DNA from: Epiperipatus broadwayi
Lineage: Eukaryota > Onychophora > Udeonychophora > Euonychophora > Peripatidae
Direction: 5' to 3'
NCBI GenBank assembly: GCA_028023455.1
Contig: JAQFVV010012402.1
Coordinates: 15,560,935 to 15,624,934 of the forward strand
DNA: 64,000 bases
The translations under genes and the position numbers were made by a program. Of the stretch, positions 1 to 11,426 are shown one piece after another. Within the stretch, counting starts at the first letter, position 1. Each line of letters starts with the position of its first letter. A model generated the notes under the pieces. That model saw only the letters and a list, made by a program, of their open reading frames with translations, ran no database searches and was not told the DNA's origin.

Positions 1-1740
1 ATCAATATAAATAAAAATTAGTCTAATATTAAATAGTTTTAGAAAATTTTCAAAAATCATATAACAATTAATTAATAATAGATTATTTTCAAATATTTAT
101 TTATGAAAATATATATCTACTTTAAATTACATACATTAATATATATTAAATCAACAATAATTTTTAATTAAGTGCCATATCATGTTATTCAACACTACTC
201 ATAATACAATAACCTTGCAAGATGAACAGAAGTGTTAATAGGTATATACTTACACAATCTGTATCTAAGTTTTCTATTAACCTTGATACACTATTAGTTT
301 ACAAATCTACACATATATTATTATGCAATTGGAAATTTTTTTAGACCATGAAAAGACCCTATATTTATTCTTTTATGGATAAATATTGATAAAAAATTAT
401 TTTATGTATAGAAGCGGCTAATATAAGTGACAATGAAAAAGTAATACTGCAAAATTTACTTGATAATATTATTCTCTTTAATAATAATTCCAATGATAAG
501 AGCAATAAAAATATAAGATACAAAAAGAATGAAAATTGAGCACAAATAAAAAGATTAATAAATAATTAAAAAAAAAACGGTATTGAAACCAAGGATAATA
601 ACTTTGTTGGGTAATTTTCGATTATGCATACTCTGGCCGCTAGGTGATGCTGCAGAACCACCAAGAAGCCTGCAAGTGATAAATTTTTATACAAAAATGG
701 CTGAAATTGATGGAAAATTAAAATACCTTTGTTATTGAGATAGAAGACTACAAAAATATTTTTTAAAAATATTGAATAAAGTTCCTTCTAATTTTATAAA
801 AATAAACTACAAAGCTTATATTTCAAAAATAAAAAATGTAGGTTAGGTTAATAATAACAATGTTAATGTTTATATCTCATTAAATAGGAATGAAAAACAA
901 AAAATATGTTATGAAGACTAATTTATTTTAATAAATATTTACCTAAAAATGCAAATTAATAAAAACTTTACTTGGTTTGGAATAAAAAAATATTCAAGAA
1001 ACTGTTGAAAAAATAAATGGAATAAAACTTACAATGAAGAATTGGCATCCTAATATTTGTATTCAATGTTTAACAAAATATTAAAAAAAAAAAGGCTAGA
1101 AAATCAAATTTTTGTTTAATACAAAAATAATTAGAGATTACTTCAAAGTAGTTTATAATATGTAATTTATTGAGATATGATCTTTCAACTCACTGAATTA
1201 TACATAATATATTGAAACAGACAGATCGAAGAATCGATCTTAGTTTCATGGTTGTCATTTAAGAACGGTAATTCTAAACCACTATTTACCCGCAATGAGA
1301 CTTTTTCTATTCCCAGCCACATAAATTTTAAGTTATTTATTTTGTGTTTGTTTAAAAAGAATTTAATGTAAAGAGTATGAGTATAAATGTCACAAATCAT
1401 GATAAATAATATTCGTGTGTGTGTGGTTTGTGGATTTATATTAGCTCAATTTAAAAGTTTCAATTGCGTGTATATTTTCTTTAAATTTTAATTTTGCAAA
1501 TTATACAAAGTCATTTAAAAATGCTGATCAAAAGTCACATTCCTTTGATCAGTATTTTTAATCAAAATCTTACTTGTACAAAATGTATAGGATAATTAAT
1601 TTGTACTTCGATAAATGAAGATAATGAATTTATATTTTTGTATTCACGAATTCCGATGTAATTGTTGTCAATTTAGAATCATGTATTAAATTTAAAAATA
1701 AATGAAAACCGAACAATGGAAATGAGAAACGTAGAACTCT
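1..1740. other. AT-rich non-coding stretch
   Basis: No convincing exon or element on either strand. The only structure noted is a small hairpin at about 1528-1562 (arms reading TGCTGATCAAA and TTTGATCAGTA) and a short AGGTTAGGTTAA run near 842. Confidence 0.5.
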
Positions 1741-3160
1741 TATCAAGAAAGGCAAATGCTATTGTATAGTCAAAAATTAGATATTGCTGGAGGCCGGAAA
1801 ATCAAAGGAGGCGGAGTCATGAACAAAAACTAGGCAGAAAGGTCAACCGTAGCCATCTTAAATATAATATACACTCTAACTTTTGACTTGGCTGTGCTTA
1901 GATCGTCTCAAGCTACAGCAAAGTAGTTGTTCCAGAGAAATCACTTCAACCATTATTAAGAAGTTGCCCGGTAAACTGCAATAATGATGGGCTAAGTCCA
2001 AGAAGCTGATCCCTGTTCTGCCAATTTAAATCTTTCGTACCGCTGATTTGTAATGTTTTCCGTGCGTCCAGTCTTCCAAATTCCAACATTTAAATTAACC
2101 ATGCCGTTCTAAGAAATTCAAAATGCGCGCCTACGTTCTTCATACATATCACCGCAAGAAGAAAAGCCGGACGAAGAAAGAATGGTAACTTTTGTTACAT
2201 GAACTTTTTAACTTTCCTCTCAGTAATAATTTTATATTTAATCTGTTAACCTAATTAATTGCATGTAAATTTCTTGTTTTCCATTTGAAAATGTTACACT
2301 AAAACCTGTCAGTAAATTTCTTCTCTAATATTTCTGTGCTCTAGTCTTTAGATGATAATTATTAATATTTGTGCCTACTAATAATCCATTTGTGAATACA
2401 TTTATATTTTTACTATTACTTATTTTACAAACAAAACGATGCCAATAATAATATTTCTCAACTCTAATTAAAGTCAGTAAAGTTTATCTCATAATATTTA
2501 TTATATTCATTTTAAAAGTAATTTTCTTTTATCGAACTAAAAATTGTTTCATTTATGTTGAGTTGAGAAATATTCAAGTATTTTTATTGTTTCTTTTACT
2601 TTGTCATGATATTTTAATCTCTACTCCAAATCTCAAATACTTAAAATAGTCTAAAATTTTATTATATTTTTTTTTATATATTATTACGGAATAATGATAA
2701 CAAGTGAATATTTTATTGCTATTATTACCTTCCGAATAATCCGGGGAGTTATGGGTTTCAGAGTGAAATTAATTAATTGTTACTTTTGCGATCGTTTGAT
2801 TTCGCCATGTTTTTATTGAATAGTTATATCAGGCTGTTGCGTAGAACATGTTACGGATAGATAAATGGGTTTATATAATTCGTTTTAAAATCCACTTCCG
2901 ATCACTCTTACTCGATGTTACGGTGGCAATGCCTTTACCTTCGCCTAAGTTGGCGTCTCGTTTTACTACCATATGGAGAGAAAGAAATTCTTCTCCAGGT
3001 AATCTCTTGGATCACCGGGGTTCGAAAATGATCCCGGCTGGTTGTAGTGTCCCGGATCTACTTGGGGGCATTAAGACTTGTCAAAGTACAAGCCGCCCGG
3101 TATTCCGTCAATGCACCGCATGTTATTATTTGTAGTATACCTTAATCCCTGCAACCATCA
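1741..3160. promoter_or_regulatory. GC-richer, CpG-bearing patch; possible promoter or first exon of a neighbouring gene
   Basis: Two sub-patches, about 1780-2190 and 2740-3140, are clearly richer in G, C and CpG than their surroundings. At 2121-2128 there is a CAAAATGC start context. The ATG opens a short basic frame (about 20 residues: MRAYVLHTY then several K/R) that runs into a GTAACT donor-like site at about 2186. The 2848-3135 region is open on the plus strand, but its translation resembles nothing I know and it contains a CAG|GTAATC donor-like site. I read this as a possible 5' exon/promoter region, not a proven gene. Confidence 0.28.
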
Positions 3161-6100
3161 GTACATCAGTATGATATATTATATTTTTATATAAACCGCC
3201 TCCCATTTATCCGTATACGCAATGGTTTGAATCTATTAAAATAAAACAACTTAATATAAACTAGTGGTTAAATATTTTAAGTGCTCCAATTACTCTGATT
3301 CTCATATCAACCTGTACAACCATTTAAACACATAAATATTGGCATGAGTTTGTTAATCAGTACAAACCGATTATTGATGACTAGCAGCAATTTATTGTAA
3401 AATACATATGAGAGTTTTACCGTACCTGTAAATAATATTACTCAGTGCTTTCAATAATTTATTAAAAAAATTATCTAACCTAACTTTGTCTCTCTTGCAT
3501 TATTACTCTCGAAATCTAGTCAATCACCTGCTGTCTGTATCGACAACTTAAATATATACATTAAATTATTAGCCGTACCAATATCCCGACTATAAGGTAT
3601 CTATGAAATAACTGATTGTAGGTAATTTAGTCTGTGTTTTTCGATGAGCTAGTAAAGGGAAAACCCCGTACCGTTGTAATGTTGTCATCGGTGGGTCATG
3701 CCAGGGTTTGGGTTTGAATTTAGTTTGCATTTTGGAATTTATTCCTAGACGTGGACTGGGTTTGAATTCGGATTACTGTGTGTGATTAAGCATGGTGATT
3801 TTTACCGGTACAATATAAAGTCATACAATGTGAACAACCAAATTATTTTTTTAAACAAAAGTGTATCTGCTTATGTCTGTATCTAATAATAGTGTAAGTT
3901 TATATCCTCTATGAAAATGATGCTATATTTTTATTGGAAGGAAAAAGAATATGCAAGACTAAATATGAGATTATGCATATATATTAAATATCTTTCTAAT
4001 ACCTCATATCAACCAATTAATAGTTAACTGCCAAAAAAAAAACATAGCTTACATCTTTTGATATTTAGCTGTTTATTAGTATGAAGATTCCTTTGTATAT
4101 ATGGTAGATAGGAGATAGAAAGTTATATTAATGCTTGCAACACAACTTTGGTGTTAATTATATATTTTTAATCTCTGATTATTTTATAAAAATTGCAAAA
4201 GTTATATTAATTTCATCTTTTTTAACTCATTAATCTTGTAAAAATCAATTATGTAAGAAAAATGTTTAATTATTATCAACAATTTTTTCTCTTCCTAAAA
4301 TATAATTAAAATAAAAAACCTAAGCTTTATATCTTGCATATATAATTATCTGAGAAATCAAGTGATAGGATTAGTTGAAGTGTGAGGAATCCAGATAGAA
4401 AAAACATTTATTTTTTCATGAAAATAAAGATATCTGAAATTTGCTTTAAACTTTTACTTTAAAAATCTTTATTTTTTAAAGCCGATAAGTTACACTGTTA
4501 AAATAATGTTTTTTAAAAAAATGCATTACTAATTTAAAAAAGAATCATAGAAAAGAATTCTATAAAAAATTATGTATGGAATGAACATTTCTTGTGAAAG
4601 CAATTTTTTAAACGAAAAGCTGTACAAACAGCAGACAAGTGCACAATTGGATAATAAACTCTCTTGTTTTTTTTTTTTTTAATGAAAGGTAAACATTTTT
4701 GGATTTATTTAAAAAAAAAAAAATTGTGAGTCTCTTGTGCTTAAAATAAATGTTCATAATAGCTATATATCAGTCTTTGTTAATGTGAAAATAATATAAA
4801 CCAAGAAAACATACACTGGAACATACAGAAAATAGATAAAAGTACTGGAACATATAGAAGTCTTTGGTAGAATATTTAAACTTCAGCTAAAAATTACAGG
4901 AATACAAATTGAGAAAATAATTTTATTTAAATGGATTTTCCAATGACAATTGCCTCTCTACATTTGAAATATTTCATTCTAATTAACTTTTAAAAAGACA
5001 GTATTAATTAAAGCAACATCCCAAAAATACTAACATTACTTACCAAAAAGGAGCTTGACATTTATTATATACTATTTTTGTATATATTTCTGTAATCTAA
5101 TATGTAATTGATATTTATGTGTGCATTGCTATAGAAAATAATAATGCAATGAACTGGAGAAAATATACTTTTTTCTTTATTATTTGAATTTTTATTATAA
5201 AGGGGAAGTTGAATGTTGCAATATATGAGATTCTAATATTAATTTCTTTTTAAACTAATAATTTATGTGAGCAGTAGTTGTAAGTTTATTTTGTTAATTC
5301 ATGCTACAAGAGGAATAAAATAATTTCTATCAGATTAGAATTATTATTAACAGTTTCTGTTGTACAAAATCCAAATGTTTTTATGTAATCTCCATTCCTG
5401 GAAACTACAGTTATAGAAATTTTGTTATATATATAATAGTTGCTTCTTTTCTTTATCAACTGTCCATTAAAATATATTGTTTTTGAAAATAAATATTGTC
5501 TGATTTCTCTAAACTTATTGTGTGCTTGGGTTATAAAAGTTACTTTCTGAATTTTGTGACTCAAATATTTAATTTTACATCCTAATTTTATCTCATCTAT
5601 AATCTTAGCCAGTATTGCTAAGTATATCAAGGGTAGAATGTTAATTAGAAAAGATTTAGATTATCATCATTTATAAAATTTTACTTGCTGGAGTTGAACA
5701 AAAGTAACATATTTATAATTATATAAATAATTACAATTGGTACTTTTTTGGAAGTGGAATTTAAAGGCATCATACCCTTAAGGTTTACATTTAAACATTG
5801 TGTTTGTAGTTATTAATAAAGTGTGGAGATTCGCAAGGATGTGTATGATCTGGTCTCAGAGAAGTCTACATTATAATTTCATGATCAACTAAGCAAAGAG
5901 GCATTCTTTCTGTTCTTAATTTTATTTGTTATATCTATGGATAATTATATTATTCATTGGTCCCAAGAACACTTAAAGAAAAATCTGCCTGATATTAGAA
6001 ATTAAGTGATTGTTTGTTTAACTATGAATTTAATTTATCTGTACAACTATAATCATCAGTCTTGATGTTTAAATCAGGGTTATTAATTGTATGGAATAGT

Positions 6101-6554
6101 GTCTCATTTATTATTGTTCCAAACCTCCATGGTTAGTAAACCTGAATATATTTTTTTAGTAGCTGTGCCGTAATAAAGCTGAAGGTGAAAAAAAGTATTA
6201 CAACTAAGCTCAAATTAAGTGATTATCAATACATGCAAGCCTGATCATTTCACAATGGAAATGAATTTAGACATCAACAATTGCAAGAATGAAATTGGTG
6301 ATTGCAAATATTAACAAATCTCAAATGAATCTGATTGTAATTAATATTTCAAAGGAAGAGCCACTAAGAATTCATTTTAAATAACTTTGAGAAAGACAAA
6401 ACTCAAGGTTGATAAATATAAAATTTATTTATTAAGAACCATGACCTTTCATACGCACTGTATTTATAAATAGAATGTAAAAACAAATTTAGATATCAGT
6501 CATGAATGAAATTGTATATGTTGCAAACAATAATGTTTAAATATTTAATTCTCT
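3161..6554. other. AT-rich intergenic stretch
   Basis: No exon supported. A further GC-richer segment lies at about 3640-3820 (GGGAAAACCCCG, GGGTCATGCCAGGG). The rest is AT-rich sequence with homopolymer runs. The long open frame at 5304-5630 on the minus strand has no recognisable domain and looks like chance. Confidence 0.45.
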
Positions 6555-6805
6555 ATATTGCTTATAATAACTTCTTTCATATACACTTTAATGCAAAAAA
6601 TTTTTTTAATAAAACTTATTTATTTACCTGACAGTTTCGACTGTCCAGCAGTCTTTATCAGAGCTTTCTAAACTTTCTCTGCAGAGGAAGTTTAGAAAAC
6701 TCTGATGAAGACTGCTGGACAGTCGAAACTGTCAGGAAAATAAAGAAGTTTTATTAATTTTTTTTTTTGCATTAAAGTGTATATGAAAGAAATTATAAGC
6801 AATAT
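6555..6805. repeat. long palindrome (foldback repeat) with hammerhead-like cores
   Basis: 251-base inverted repeat. The left arm starts ATATTGCTTATAATAACTTC and the right arm is its reverse complement with a few differences. Inside, the right arm carries CTGATGA (6702-6708), a hairpin GACTG-CTGGA-CAGTC, then GAAAC (6725-6729), the order of a hammerhead ribozyme core. The left arm carries the same on the minus strand but with CTGATAA. I cannot identify a good stem I, so this is core-like rather than a proven ribozyme. Related motifs are known from the terminal repeats of Penelope-like elements. Confidence 0.75.
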
Positions 6806-9533
6806 ATATATATATGAATATATGAAGAAATGCAAAGAAAGTAAAGGAGAAGAATAAGAATATATACTTCTATTTAATTCTACTTAATATTCTCAAAGCA
6901 GAGCTACTAATTAATCATTTTAAATAATTTTGTGAAAAACCAAATCCAAAGTTAATAGGCAATAAATACAATTCATTCTTAGAGCTGTTTAAATTTGTTT
7001 CTATATTACATCATTAGATTCAGATAAAAGTAATTCTATTTTTCTTTGTTAAAAAAATGATTTGGGTTTTATCACTATGAGAGTTTATATATTATTTATA
7101 ATACCATGAATGAGAAAAACCATGGCTCTTAATAAATTATATAAATCCGTAAATTTTATAACATTTACATTATTATGTTTTTTTTTAATTATAATTAATT
7201 TTAAATATTACAGATCAAATATAACCATAAACACTTAAAAATGAATATTATATAATTATTCAATCTTGAACTATAACTAGTTATTTATATTTGTGACTTG
7301 GAAGAATTTTAAATACTAACTGAAAGAAACAAAAATTCCAAATTGAAAACTGATACAATGTAACAAAAATAGATACTTTAGATTGAAAAAAAAAATGAAA
7401 AGAAATATGAGAATATTGTCAACACTATATATTCCATTATGATATTTTTTAAACAGTAAAAATCTTTATTTAGCAATGAATATTTATAAAAATTATGGAT
7501 ATTCATGAAGAATTTTTTTTAAAAACAAAAAGGGACAGTTTTAATTTTTTTCCCCATATCAAAGTAGCATATACTTAATACATTATGAAATATTAAATTT
7601 TTATTTAGTTATGAGGATAAATGTTCATAAAAATTTGTTTATGAGCTTTAGAATAAATCTTATACTAACATGGAGTTGCATAAAAAAATATTTTGCAAAT
7701 ATATCCTTAACACAATGATTGGAGGAACAAAATACTAACATTTGCAAATTGTTGATAAACAAAATTTTATTCTGTATAAATCATACTGTAAACAAAGATT
7801 AAATGAAAGTAAATTTTGTGGGAAGTGAATGATTAAATGTTTTTATTATATATGGTATCAAATTTACGTATGGTTTGCCTAAAACCTTGATACAATTCAT
7901 AAAACAAACATGGTTTAAAAATATAATCTTCTTCATCTTGATGGCTGAGACCAATTATTGGATCTAATTTTAGATTAAACTTTCAATTTAAATAAGTTTT
8001 TCTTTTATTACATAATGAAAAAGAAAATGAGATTGGAAAAAACATTATTTTTTGCAGTAACCTTAAAAGTTGAAGGAAAAATCTATAAGCTGGTAGAGTT
8101 CTATATCTGTCTTCAAATATCTTCAAGCAAGGTATTTACCATGAATTCAAATCAACATCACTCCTTAAGGTATTACACAAATGGGTAATAAATAAACTTC
8201 TTAAATTTGGTATTTAATGAGTATTTTGCAATGAGGATTCTAAATTCTTAGCTTTACAATAATTGAGATAAATGAAAATGCTATAATAAATTTTACATAA
8301 AAATAAATATTAAAAAAATCATAATAATTAAAAAATATTTAAATTTAATTTCATAACCAATTAAATAATTTAATAAATTAATGAATTGTAAACTATAATA
8401 TCATGAATTATTTCATTTAAGTCATCAGCTGACTATCAACATAAAATATTGTAATATATAATGGCCAAACTCTGAATTGTAAACTATAAATCTATTATAA
8501 TTCCTAATTGTTAAGAATATAATTAAATATTTATTGATTGATTATAAAAAATCATCACATTTAATAGTTATGTGTATTTCATCCTTCATACTTTCAAATA
8601 AAGTTTTAAAATCTGTTCAACATAAAAAAATTTCAAGTCTATTCTGATTTGTTATTAATGACAGTTGAAGGTTTGACATGCTGATAATGGAGTTTTCTTG
8701 AAATTAGTTGTGTTTTGTATTGTCATAGTTCACAACTTACAACTTGTCTATATACACAACTAATATACCATTTTTCACAATGAGCTGATAAAGAATGTTT
8801 ACATATTCTGATTCAGAAAATAATATTATTAAAAGGTATTATTTATGCTAACAAATCTCATTATTATGTTAAAATATTGGCATAATTTTAAATAATGTTA
8901 AAATTGAAAATCAAAATATTAAAACATAAATGAAAAAAAAAAATTTTTTTTTTAAAAAAGTATTTCTATATCACCATTTTAATCAATTTAATGAAAAATA
9001 TATTTTTTCACAAAATAACAATATACATTATATTTATATCCATTAACATGTTTTATATACTTTGTTAACAAGCACAAATATACATATATATATATAGAAT
9101 AATAAGTTGCCCACTAAAAATATATGCAATAATTTTAAAATACAGTAATACTAAATAAATAAACAATAATAATATAGAAAGTATATGGAAATATTTCAAT
9201 TACATATATCATAGTCGTTATCAACTGAAGTTGTAAATTCAGTGGATAATGATTACAATTTAAGTAATTTAAAGTATCTGTATAATTTCTAAATTATTAT
9301 TATTTTACCATTATTATAATTTAAAACTATTACATATATACAGCATATATATATATTAAAAGCTTTCAAAATTGATTACTTTTAGAAAATAACATACATT
9401 ACTCATGAAATATAAAAAAAATTAAAATTTGAAGAATTTAACAATTTGGCTGCAGATTGATGACTATATACAGTATACATATACAAATATAAACTTTAAA
9501 TTAAACATAGCTCAATGTATATAAACAAATAGT
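6806..9533. other. AT-rich intergenic stretch
   Basis: No coding signal recognised on either strand. Contains A/T homopolymers (for example near 8936-8957) and short TA microsatellites (9082-9096, 9341-9353). Confidence 0.5.
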
Positions 9534-9705
9534 GTAAATCAACCTTCTCTAGGTATGACTTTAAAACACTCTAAATGTTGAACAAAGAATCAAGAATAGA
9601 ATAGAATGAATCCAAGGATAGGTGGATTCATTAGATAAATCTATTCGATTCTTTGTTCAACATTTAGAGTACTTTCAAGTCATAATCTGAAGGAGAGTGA
9701 TTTAC
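9534..9705. repeat. palindromic foldback repeat (172 bp)
   Basis: Inverted repeat with outer ends GTAAATC and GATTTAC. The arms share CTCTAAATGTTGAACAAAGAATC and its complement with a few mismatches, and there is a short spacer near 9617-9626. No coding capacity. A MITE-like foldback or a Penelope terminal repeat are both possible. Confidence 0.7.
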
Positions 9706-10284
9706 TCCCTTTGTTTAAATATAAGATAAATAAAATCTATTTAAAAATGATAAAGAAAGCAATGTGATTTTTGGGGTAGTTTTTTTATTCTAACTCTGAG
9801 CCAATTATAATAAGTTTGAGTAATCAATGGATACAAAATGGTAATGCTATCATATCTACATTCTCAGATTAATTTCTAGCTTATGACCTTTATGAGTAAG
9901 TTTATGGATCTAAAATACCTCATATTACCAAGTTATAACTTGATATTCAATCAACATCTTATGGTTTCTAATTTGAAAAGTTAATCTATTTGCATAGTTA
10001 TATAGATCAAAAATTAGAATAGTAATTATATTTAATTCAAAGATATGAGGTACATTATTAGTTTACAAATCCTCAGTCAGGCAATATTGATATAATAGTT
10101 TTATTATTTAGTATCTACTGATTATTCAAACTTATAGACTGATCAGAATTGCTCCTAAACTAAATGACAAATCCAATTAGATAAAGTTATGATGTTTTTT
10201 TATAAAAACAATATAACCACTTTTTTGTTTAGATTTCATTCTTAATAATAATAAAAAAAAAATATTTCCGCTCTTCTAATTAAA
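9706..10284. other. 3' flank and probable 3' UTR of the ABCB10-like gene
   Basis: AT-rich sequence just past the stop codon on the minus strand. Nothing else recognised except the AATAAA candidate annotated separately. Confidence 0.4.
10100..10105 (-). promoter_or_regulatory. possible poly(A) signal of the ABCB10-like gene
   Basis: TTTATT on the plus strand reads AATAAA in the gene's direction, about 180 bases past the stop codon. It is the first canonical hexamer I see downstream, but in DNA this AT-rich it could be chance. The 3' UTR would be roughly 200 bases. Confidence 0.3.
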
Positions 10285-10516
10285 CTATTGTGTAATAATA
10301 GTTTGCCGCTCAACTAGTTTTTTAAATAACCCATTAGGCAATTTCATTAATTCTTCATAACTTCCAAGTTCTGCAAATTTTCCATTATGAAGAACAGCTA
10401 TTTGATCAGCATTCTTGATGGTTGATAATCTATGTGCAATAGTCAATACTGTTCGACCCTCCATTAATCTTTCAAGGGCTTCTTGAACTAGAAATTCACT
10501 CTCAGCATCTAGAGCA
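10285..10516 (-). CDS. ABCB10: ABCB10-like terminal exon: D-loop, H-loop, C-terminus
   Basis: 232-base last exon ending in TAG. It encodes the D-loop (ALDAES), a [16 protein letters not shown] helix, the H-loop histidine in TIAHRLSTI and a C-terminal tail ending RQTIITQ. The acceptor AG lies at 10517-10518. The apparent ATG at 10522-10524 is intronic, so an isolated reading frame starting there is misleading. The exon aligns by eye end to end with known ABCB10 C-termini. Confidence 0.95.
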
Positions 10517-11382
10517 CTAAACATTAATAAACAAGTAAAAGATTAAAGAATGCATTTTATTTAGTAAAATTAATTTTAAAAAGTTAATAAAAATATACGA
10601 TAGGAAAACAACAACAAAAGCATTGGCATTAATATAATGAAGGCTATTATATGTAAATCTAAGCACAACTGAAGACAGCTATGTTGCTAATTATCTGAAT
10701 TTGAGTCTTGATGGTTTTTAGCTAATGTGATTTCTCTAGAATATTATTCTTAGGAGTATTGCTATTCGCCTGAGATTATTCAAAATCTATTACTACCGAA
10801 ATCTATATATCATTTTCAACAATTCTTGATCCATTGCAAAATAAAGGTCTCTCCAAGTTTAATCCAGTTTCTCTAATCTCTGGCCTCTCTTTCCTCAATA
10901 AATCAGAAAATTTTCTTATTTCATCCATTCATCTCATATGTGATCTCTTTCTAGGTCTTTTAAAATCAAAATACAATTTAAAATTGCAACCTGTCCACCA
11001 CATCTCTTCTAGCCATATATCAGCCCACCTCTATTTCAATCTCTCAATTCTTTCAATAATATTATTTATTCTCTTACCTATATACTTGATTTTTGATCTC
11101 TTCTTGTTACTTCTAACATATATCTTTCCATATTTCATTGAGTAATCTAAAATCTCTATACAGATCTTCTGCTAAGTGTTCAAGTCTCAGATCCATAAGT
11201 AAGAACTGGTAAACATGTCTATTAAAAAAAAATCTTTCTTTTCAAACATATTGCTACCAAAAGTACTATTCAACGATTAATTTTTATCTATTATGTTTAC
11301 ATCTGTATTAAAAATCTGACCAAGATATTTGTAGTTGTTAATCTCCTCTAATTTGTGATTATCAATTTTTATTTTCTTCAAA

Positions 11383-11426
<44 letters not shown>

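Noticed and set aside
640-665. CCGCTAGGTGATGCTGC as a CTCF site
   Set aside because: Two key bases of the GGTGGCAG core differ and nothing else supports it.
5304-5630. 108-residue open frame on the minus strand
   Set aside because: No domain, signal or splice context; composition matches the AT-rich background.
10517-10524. ATG start for a stand-alone short ABC ATPase frame
   Set aside because: These bases are intronic; the acceptor AG at 10517-10518 joins the exon to Walker B in frame.
10834-11145. 103-residue hydrophobic open frame on the plus strand
   Set aside because: Shadow of the LINE RT fragment on the minus strand, which has recognisable motifs.
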